Below, piece by piece: positions 1 through 3,864 of a stretch of DNA of 5,449 nt. The translations under genes were made by a program, and so were the position numbers. The first letter of the stretch is position 1, and every line of letters starts with the position of its first letter. Under the pieces are notes generated by a model, which saw nothing but the letters and a program-made list of their open reading frames with translations, did not search any database and was not told where the DNA came from. This stretch comes from CAZIRO01 sp964541595 (GTDB lineage Bacteria > Acidobacteriota > HRBIN11): positions 1 to 5,449 of the forward strand of contig CAZIRO010000181.1 of assembly GCA_964541595.1 (NCBI GenBank). Direction: 5' to 3'.

Positions 1-423
1 CTGGGCAAGTTGAACGAGGCGGCGCCGCCCGAGCCGATATCCAGCAGCGGCATACGCACCGGCTATCAGGCCGACGGCCAGTGCTGAGGAACCGCCAAGG
101 CCGGATCCACGGGGGATGGTCGAATCCAATCGCACATGAAAAGGGGGCGTGGAAAGGTGTTGGAGGATGAACCATGGAAATGTGAAACGTTCGGGAATCG
201 GCTCATTAGAATCCGGTGACCATTGCTCATGGGCGGATGGGTCCTCAAGCACCCATTGTTCCGCCGGGCTGAATTCCATGTGATGCCCGATTTCAATGGC
301 AAGGTTCACCGTCTGTGCCGGAGAGAGGATGGCGGATAATGGCCAGATATCCAGCGTCCCCCCGATCAGATCAATCCGGGCCGGAGCGTGGATCCGAACG
401 GATTGAATTGTTTCGTGCGTCAT
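1..423 (-). CDS. GHMP-family kinase, N-terminal part (cut by window edge)
   Basis: The first 141 residues of a cytoplasmic small-molecule kinase of the GHMP superfamily (galactokinase, homoserine, mevalonate and phosphomevalonate kinases and the heptose/fucose kinases); the rest lies left of the window. Two hallmarks are visible: the N-terminal substrate-side motif around residues 14-29 (PARIDLIGGTLDIWPL) and the glycine/serine-rich ATP-phosphate loop PRGSGLGGSSAL at 104-115. The RIDLIGGTLD form is closest to my memory of the galactokinase/heptose-kinase-like branch, but the substrate cannot be fixed from this half. The ATG at 423-421 is the only sensible start, because the conserved APARID begins 13 codons in. 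Its SD is weak (GGAAAA about 7 nt upstream) and it lies inside the preceding gene, overlapping it by 53 nt, so translation is probably coupled. A 78-codon ORF in another frame (66-302) is a shadow. Confidence 0.88.
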   Translation of the reverse strand, partial: MTHETIQSVRIHAPARIDLIGGTLDIWPLSAILSPAQTVNLAIEIGHHMEFSPAEQWVLEDPSAHEQWSPDSNEPIPERFTFPWFILQHLSTPPFHVRLDSTIPRGSGLGGSSALAVGLIAGAYAAAGYRLGRRRLVQLAQ

Positions 424-664
424 GATGTTTTTCCGGAAACCGAATAAAGAAAAGCCAGTAATAACCCCATTGAACGCCAAGACTGATGAGGATGAGGGTC
501 AGGACCAGTTTCCAGTTCGTCCATAAGCCAAGGAAAGAAATGGTCATCACCCCGATCAGGATGCCGGCGGACCATACATAAAATCGGCCGGGTTGCCGAA
601 CATAAAGATACTGAAGCCAGCTGAAAAAGAAGATGAGGATAATGGAGAGGAGCAGGGGATTCAT
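371..664 (-). CDS. small three-helix membrane protein, function unknown
   Basis: A 97-residue, very hydrophobic protein that I do not recognise. Three membrane segments are clear: about 3-22 (PLLLSIILIFFFSWLQYLYV), 28-48 and 52-74. The loop after the first helix is basic (VRQPGR) and so is the tail after the third (RFPEKHHDAR). By the positive-inside rule this suggests N-terminus out and C-terminus in. The tail after residue 78 is polar and overlaps the kinase gene. I chose the ATG at 664-662 because AGG lies 5 nt upstream in the minus-strand context AGGTGTCCATG. An in-frame GTG two codons earlier (670-668) would consume that SD. The gene begins 25 nt after the tRNA-Asp 3' end on the same strand and probably shares its transcript. 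The hydrophobic composition over 75 residues supports a real gene; its role is unknown. Confidence 0.75.
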   Translation of the reverse strand: MNPLLLSIILIFFFSWLQYLYVRQPGRFYVWSAGILIGVMTISFLGLWTNWKLVLTLILISLGVQWGYYWLFFIRFPEKHHDARNNSIRSDPRSGPD

Positions 665-689
665 GGACACCTATTTCATGGTATAAAAA

Positions 690-766
690 TGGCGGGCCCG
701 ACGAGACTCGAACTCGCGACCTCCGGCTCGACAGGCCGGCGTTCTAACCGTCTGAACTACGGGCCC
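690..766 (-). tRNA. tRNA-Asp (anticodon GTC), CCA encoded
   Basis: Read on the minus strand, 77 nt fold into a complete cloverleaf. The acceptor stem is GGGCCCG/CGGGCCC. The D arm has GTTC/GAAC. The anticodon stem is CCGGC/GCCGG with loop CTGTCGA, giving anticodon GTC. The variable loop has 5 nt. The T arm is GCGAG-TTCGAGT-CTCGT. Discriminator G73, the identity base expected for tRNA-Asp, is followed by a genomically encoded CCA at 692-690. The run TTTTT follows immediately but has no dedicated hairpin before it. The gene sits about 8 nt downstream of the start site expected from its promoter and is followed on the same strand by the small membrane-protein gene. All plus-strand ORFs running through this interval are spurious. 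Confidence 0.97.
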
Positions 767-780
767 GCGTTCGGATCTCT

Positions 781-809
781 ATACTATGGCTCCCTCAACG
801 GATTGTCAA
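781..809 (-). promoter_or_regulatory. sigma-70-type promoter for tRNA-Asp (and likely downstream minus-strand genes)
   Basis: On the minus strand a perfect -35 TTGACA (809-804) is followed after exactly 17 nt by the -10 hexamer TAGTAT (786-781), 4 of 6 to consensus. The predicted transcription start is near 774, leaving a leader of about 8 nt before the mature tRNA 5' end at 766, which is normal for a tRNA gene. The -35 shares six of its bases with the -35 of the opposite promoter. Confidence 0.75.
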
Positions 810-831
810 CCGGGACGTTGCGTGGTAGACT
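803..831 (+). promoter_or_regulatory. sigma-70-type promoter for the acyl-CoA operon
   Basis: On the plus strand TTGTCA (803-808, 5 of 6 to consensus) lies 17 nt before TAGACT (826-831, 4 of 6). TG at 823-824, one base before the -10, makes it an extended -10. The start would be near 838, giving a leader of roughly 49 nt to the ATG at 887. It faces away from the tRNA promoter and uses the same -35 bases. Five-base arms CAACG (796-800) and CGTTG (816-820) flank the shared -35 and could be part of an operator, though that is weak. Confidence 0.55.
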
Positions 832-875
832 ATGTGTTCTCCCTGGCTGTTCGGGATTCGGAGGATCACGTTTCT

Positions 876-879
876 GGAG
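876..879 (+). promoter_or_regulatory. Shine-Dalgarno site that fixes the crotonase start
   Basis: GGAG lies 7 nt before the ATG at 887. It decides the start, because the same frame stays open upstream through the tRNA gene (on the opposite strand) to beyond position 600, where no coding is possible. Confidence 0.75.
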
Positions 880-886
880 CGCGTGC

Positions 887-1729
887 ATGGAGTTTGAAAT
901 CGGACCGGAAGATTTCCAGGAACTGGAATCCGAAACGGCGCGGGAATCCGCAGCAACCTCGTCGTTTCAGTATGTGCGTACCGCGCGGGATGGTGCCTGT
1001 TTCCGGATCGAACTTGCGCGTCCCCCGTTACATTACATCGATCTGACCATGCTCGAAGAATTGCATCAGATCATCGGCAATCTCGTGTTTGATGAACAGG
1101 TGAAGGTGATTACGCTCACCGCGTCCGGTGAATATTTCTCGGCGGGGCTGGATCCGCGTTGTATGCAGTCGGACGACCTGTTTGTGGTGGTCGACCGCTT
1201 TCACCGCCTGGTCACCCAGATCATCCGGATGCAGCCACTCGTCGTGGGGCTGATCAACGGTCATGCGTATGGCGCGGGGTGTCTGATCGCCGCAATCTGC
1301 GATTATACGTTTGCACCGAGCACGGCCAGGTTCGGTCATCCAGAGATGAAGTACGGTCATTTCGCACCGCTCGCCCTGTTGCTCTATCCCCGTTTCATGC
1401 CCAAGAATCGGGCGCTCTATCTGGCGATGACGGGTGAGGTGGTCGATGCAAAGACTGCGGCAGCGTGGGGACTGATCTCCTGGGCCCTGCCTCCGGATCA
1501 GTGGAAAGTGCAGGCGGACCGGTTTGTGCAGCGTCTGCTGACCATGAGCACACAGGCCCTGCAGTACGCGCGGCAGACGTTCTGGCATACATTGATTCCG
1601 GACTGGGACGATCGGGTGCGTGAAGTGGAGGAGTTCTATCTCGTCCAGTACGCTTCTACTGAAGACGCACGTGAGGGTATCCGCGCGTGGCTGGAGCAGC
1701 GTGCTCCGAAGTGGCGGCATGTGGAATAG
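887..1729 (+). CDS. crotonase-family enoyl-CoA hydratase/isomerase
   Basis: A 280-residue cytoplasmic acyl-CoA enzyme of the crotonase superfamily, whose members hydrate or isomerise enoyl-CoA thioesters at an oxyanion hole. Oxyanion-hole elements are visible at FSAGLD (84-89) and NGHAYGAG (124-131). The fold continues with ARFGHPEMKYG (147-157) and TGEVVDAKTAAAWGLI (182-197). Aligned by motif with rat mitochondrial enoyl-CoA hydratase, Glu164 is kept as Glu153 in the HPE motif. The other catalytic glutamate (Glu144, in GGGCE) is replaced by Leu133 in GAGCL. A single glutamate at this site is typical of enoyl-CoA isomerases and other crotonase branches, so hydration of crotonyl-CoA should not be assumed. 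An N-terminal extension of about 30 residues has no recognised motif. It is the first gene of the operon, 56 nt before glutaryl-CoA dehydrogenase. The family is certain; the reaction is open. Confidence 0.9.
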   Translation: MEFEIGPEDFQELESETARESAATSSFQYVRTARDGACFRIELARPPLHYIDLTMLEELHQIIGNLVFDEQVKVITLTASGEYFSAGLDPRCMQSDDLFVVVDRFHRLVTQIIRMQPLVVGLINGHAYGAGCLIAAICDYTFAPSTARFGHPEMKYGHFAPLALLLYPRFMPKNRALYLAMTGEVVDAKTAAAWGLISWALPPDQWKVQADRFVQRLLTMSTQALQYARQTFWHTLIPDWDDRVREVEEFYLVQYASTEDAREGIRAWLEQRAPKWRHVE

Positions 1730-1748
1730 CGGTCCGGGTCCGTATACG

Positions 1749-1774
1749 AAACGGTGGAGATTTCTGTACCGTTT
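1749..1774 (+). repeat. inverted repeat abutting the glutaryl-CoA dehydrogenase SD
   Basis: AAACGGT (1749-1755) and ACCGTTT (1768-1774) are perfect 7-bp arms, extendable by one G-T pair, around a 12-nt loop. The right arm ends exactly where GGAGGGGG begins. An 8-bp palindrome, CGTATACG (1741-1748), directly precedes it. No T-run follows, so it is not an intrinsic terminator. It could be an operator, an mRNA hairpin tuning translation, or a processing site. This rests on the sequence alone. Confidence 0.45.
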
Positions 1775-1782
1775 GGAGGGGG
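1775..1782 (+). promoter_or_regulatory. strong Shine-Dalgarno site fixing the gcdH start
   Basis: The run GGAGGGGG contains a full GGAGG ending 6 nt before the ATG at 1786. It rules out the in-frame ATG at 1687, which would overlap the crotonase gene by 43 nt and add 33 residues unlike the family. Confidence 0.8.
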
Positions 1783-1785
1783 TGC

Positions 1786-2955
1786 ATGCGGTTTCGCGGT
1801 GTCGACTTTTACCTTCTGGACGAGGAACTCTCGCCAGAAGAGCGGCTGGTGCGGGACGAGGTCCGCCGGTGGGTGGACGATCAGGTCATTCCGATCATGC
1901 GCAAACACTATGAAGAGGGCACGTTTCCCATGCATCTGATTCCACAGATGGCGGAAATGAACCTGCTCGGGGCCAATCTGGACCCGAAATACGGATGTGC
2001 CGGTCTGAACAACGTGGCCTACGGACTCATCAACCAGGAACTCGAACGCGGGGACAGTGGGATTCGCAGTTTCGTTTCCGTGCAAACGTCCCTCGTGATG
2101 TGGCCCATTTTTACATACGGTTCGGAAGAACAAAAAGCCTACTGGCTACCGAAGATGGCGCGTGGGGAGATCATCGGTTGTTTCGGATTGACCGAGCCGG
2201 ATTACGGTTCCAATCCGGCCGGGATGATCACGCGTGCCCGGAAAGACGGCGCATCGTACGTGCTCAATGGCACAAAGATGTGGATTACGAATGGGTCCAT
2301 CGCGGACGTCGCGCTCGTCTGGGCGAAAGACGATGAGGGGGTAATCCGGGGGTTCCTCGTTGAAAAGGGGACGCCCGGATTTCGCCAGATCAGGATTACG
2401 GACAAGTTCTCTCTGCGGGCTTCGGATACGGCAGAACTCGTGCTTGAGGACGTCCGTGTTCCGGAAAAGAACGTATTGCCCCGGGCCGTGGGACTGAAAG
2501 CACCGCTTTCCTGCCTGACGCAGGCACGGTATGGCATCGCATGGGGCGCGATCGGCGCGGCCATGGCGTGTTACGAGATCGCACTGGAATACGCAAAACA
2601 TCGGGTCCAGTTCACGCGACCGATCGCCGGGTATCAACTCGTGCAGAACAAACTCGTCGACATGCTGACCGAGATCACGAAAATGCAACTGCTCGCCCTG
2701 CGTCTGGGTCGTCTGAAAGACCGGGGACGCGCCCATTATGTGCACGTGTCCATGGCCAAACGAAATAACGTATACCACGCATTGCGGATCGCGCGTCTTG
2801 CGCGTGACATCCTCGGTGCGAACGGTATCATGTATGAGTATCACGTGGCGCGCCATCTGTGTAATCTGGAATCGGTATATACGTATGAAGGTACCCACGA
2901 TATCCACACATTGATCATCGGCGAGCATATTACCGGAATATCCGCATTGACATAG
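1786..2955 (+). CDS. gcdH: glutaryl-CoA dehydrogenase (decarboxylating type predicted)
   Basis: A 389-residue FAD acyl-CoA dehydrogenase, the normal length of the mature enzyme. The family reaction oxidises glutaryl-CoA and decarboxylates it to crotonyl-CoA, passing electrons to ETF, in lysine, tryptophan and aromatic-acid breakdown. The sequence tracks human GCDH throughout: ELERGDSGIRS (85-95), SVQTSLVMWPI (98-108), GCFGLTEPDYGS (131-142), LNGTKMWITN (160-169), RGFLVEKG (188-195), FSLRAS (208-213), ARYGIAWG (247-254) and TYEGTHDIH (366-374). Catalytic Glu368 corresponds to human Glu370. Arg94, which binds the distal carboxylate, is present and separates this enzyme from ordinary fatty acyl-CoA dehydrogenases. 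Glu87 and Tyr367, which I recall as marking decarboxylating members, are also kept. Asn143 replaces the common Asp of the GSDP signature. No ETF gene is in the window. The neighbouring crotonase and aldolase suggest a shared catabolic operon. Confidence 0.93.
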   Translation: MRFRGVDFYLLDEELSPEERLVRDEVRRWVDDQVIPIMRKHYEEGTFPMHLIPQMAEMNLLGANLDPKYGCAGLNNVAYGLINQELERGDSGIRSFVSVQTSLVMWPIFTYGSEEQKAYWLPKMARGEIIGCFGLTEPDYGSNPAGMITRARKDGASYVLNGTKMWITNGSIADVALVWAKDDEGVIRGFLVEKGTPGFRQIRITDKFSLRASDTAELVLEDVRVPEKNVLPRAVGLKAPLSCLTQARYGIAWGAIGAAMACYEIALEYAKHRVQFTRPIAGYQLVQNKLVDMLTEITKMQLLALRLGRLKDRGRAHYVHVSMAKRNNVYHALRIARLARDILGANGIMYEYHVARHLCNLESVYTYEGTHDIHTLIIGEHITGISALT

Positions 2956-2968
2956 GCGGTCCGAAACC

Positions 2969-3556
2969 ATGCGCGTGGTTCGCACCCTGATCGACGAACT
3001 CATTCAGGCGGGGCGGATTCTGTACGAACAGCGACTGGTCGACAGTCACAGTGGGAACCTCAGCGTTCGGGACGGCCGAACTGTCGCAATTACACGCACC
3101 GGCGCCCGATTGGGGTATCTTTCGTATCACGATTTTGTGCATCTCGATCTGGACCGGCCAGATCCGCATCTCATCGAACGCGCCTCGCGCGAGTGGCCGG
3201 TGCATCGGGCCGTGTATCACGCGCTTGCAGACGTCCAGGTAATTCTGCATGCGCATCCGGTGTATCTCAACGTATGGGCATGGCGCGTCGACACGTTCGT
3301 CCCGGACGATATCGAGGGAAAGTATTACATTCCACAGGCACCGGTCATTGAAGTCGATCCGCCGACGGCGACGACCGCACTCGGTGAGGCCCTTGCGAAC
3401 GCGTTGCGGAACGCCCGGGTTGTACTGGTGCGTCACCACGGAGCCTTCGCGGCCGGCCCGGATGTCGATCGGGCACTCAAATGGCTGGTTGCGGCTGAAC
3501 GGTCGGCCCAGATGAAATACCTGCACCTGATCCTGCAATCGGTCCTCTCGGAATGA
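2969..3556 (+). CDS. class II aldolase/adducin-family protein (zinc aldolase, FucA-like)
   Basis: A 195-residue protein of the class II aldolase family, which covers L-fuculose-phosphate aldolase, ribulose-phosphate 4-epimerase, methylthioribulose-phosphate dehydratase and several decarboxylases. SHSGNLSVR (26-34) and TRTGA (42-46) match the substrate/phosphate-binding loops. The EWPVH motif puts the catalytic acid at Glu75. HAHP (94-97) gives zinc ligands His94 and His96, and RHHG (155-158) gives the third, probably His157. All catalytic elements are intact. The length is near that of FucA (about 215), with a shortened C-terminus. The start follows gcdH by 13 nt, with AGGCGG (2954-2959) overlapping that gene's stop codon as a plausible SD. 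An aldolase has no role in the textbook glutaryl-CoA route, so its substrate is unknown; it could act as an aldolase or decarboxylase on an upstream metabolite. Confidence 0.87.
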   Translation: MRVVRTLIDELIQAGRILYEQRLVDSHSGNLSVRDGRTVAITRTGARLGYLSYHDFVHLDLDRPDPHLIERASREWPVHRAVYHALADVQVILHAHPVYLNVWAWRVDTFVPDDIEGKYYIPQAPVIEVDPPTATTALGEALANALRNARVVLVRHHGAFAAGPDVDRALKWLVAAERSAQMKYLHLILQSVLSE

Positions 3557-3558
3557 GG

Positions 3559-3570
3559 CCGATATATCGG
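3559..3570 (+). repeat. 12-bp perfect palindrome in the intergenic gap
   Basis: CCGATATATCGG is perfectly self-complementary and occupies half of the 24-nt gap between the aldolase and the next gene. Its last two bases overlap the SD GGGAG (3569-3573). It may be a repressor-type operator or chance; as an RNA hairpin it would be weak. Confidence 0.35.
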
Positions 3571-3580
3571 GAGAACGATC

Positions 3581-3864
3581 ATGCGACGTGGGCGCGTCTG
3601 TATTGTCGTGAGGTGGATGTTGCTGGTCGCAACGGCGCATGCCCGGACCCATCGGGTGTGCGGCGTGGGCGGCCACGGTGCGTGGATCCGCTCCAGGGAT
3701 GCGGACGGCAGCGTGACCTATTGGGGTGGTCATCTGCGGTTGCGTCCGTTTGCCTGGCTGATGCTCGAAGGTGCTGTGGATTACCGCCGGAAACCCTATC
3801 TGAATCGGTGCGGCTGAATGCGAGTGGTTCGTCCATTCGTGTGGAACTGACGTTCTGGCCATGA
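3581..3864 (+). pseudogene. small exported beta-barrel-like protein, frameshifted
   Basis: The ATG at 3581 has a good SD (GGGAG, 7 nt upstream), but the frame stops at 3817 after 78 codons. Residues 1-21 resemble a poor signal peptide ending in AHA. Residues 29-70 alternate like outer-membrane strands: GVGGHGAWIR, SVTYWGGHLRLRPFAWL, MLEGAVDYRR. After Arg70 (3790) the pattern is lost in this frame but continues one frame back as ETLSESVRLNASGSSIRVELTFWP, written here in two parts: ETLSESVRLN and ASGSSIRVELTFWP. That frame ends with TGA at 3862-3864, making an ATGA overlap with the methyltransferase. One inserted base near 3790 (for example GG to GGG) restores a 94-residue protein. No slippery heptamer is visible, so decay or a sequencing error is likelier than programmed frameshifting. 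Even repaired, about four strands is short for a barrel. The function is unknown. Confidence 0.55.

Noticed and set aside
66..302. Minus-strand 78-codon ORF inside the kinase gene
   Set aside because: It is out of frame with the GHMP kinase, whose ATP-loop and N-terminal motifs are clear in the adjacent frame.
683..692. Intrinsic terminator made of the tRNA acceptor stem and the TTTTT after CCA
   Set aside because: The acceptor strands are over 60 nt apart and belong to the cloverleaf. There is no local GC hairpin directly before the T-run.
593..886. Upstream in-frame extension of the crotonase reading frame
   Set aside because: It runs antisense through the whole tRNA-Asp gene and the divergent promoters. 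The GGAG 7 nt before the ATG at 887 gives a far better start.
1028..1720. Minus-strand ORF (230 codons) opposite the crotonase
   Set aside because: It is a shadow frame with a His/Arg-rich translation and no SD of its own.
1687..1785. Earlier in-frame ATG for glutaryl-CoA dehydrogenase
   Set aside because: It overlaps the crotonase C-terminus, adds residues absent from the family, and ignores the strong GGAGG before 1786.
2146..3003. Minus-strand ORF (285 codons) opposite gcdH
   Set aside because: It is a shadow of a gene with unmistakable family motifs; its own translation is low-complexity in Arg, His and Asp.
3785..3796. Programmed -1 ribosomal frameshift site
   Set aside because: The codons CGC CGG AAA CCC contain no X XXY YYZ heptamer that allows re-pairing one base back, and no strong downstream stem is evident. 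An indel is simpler.
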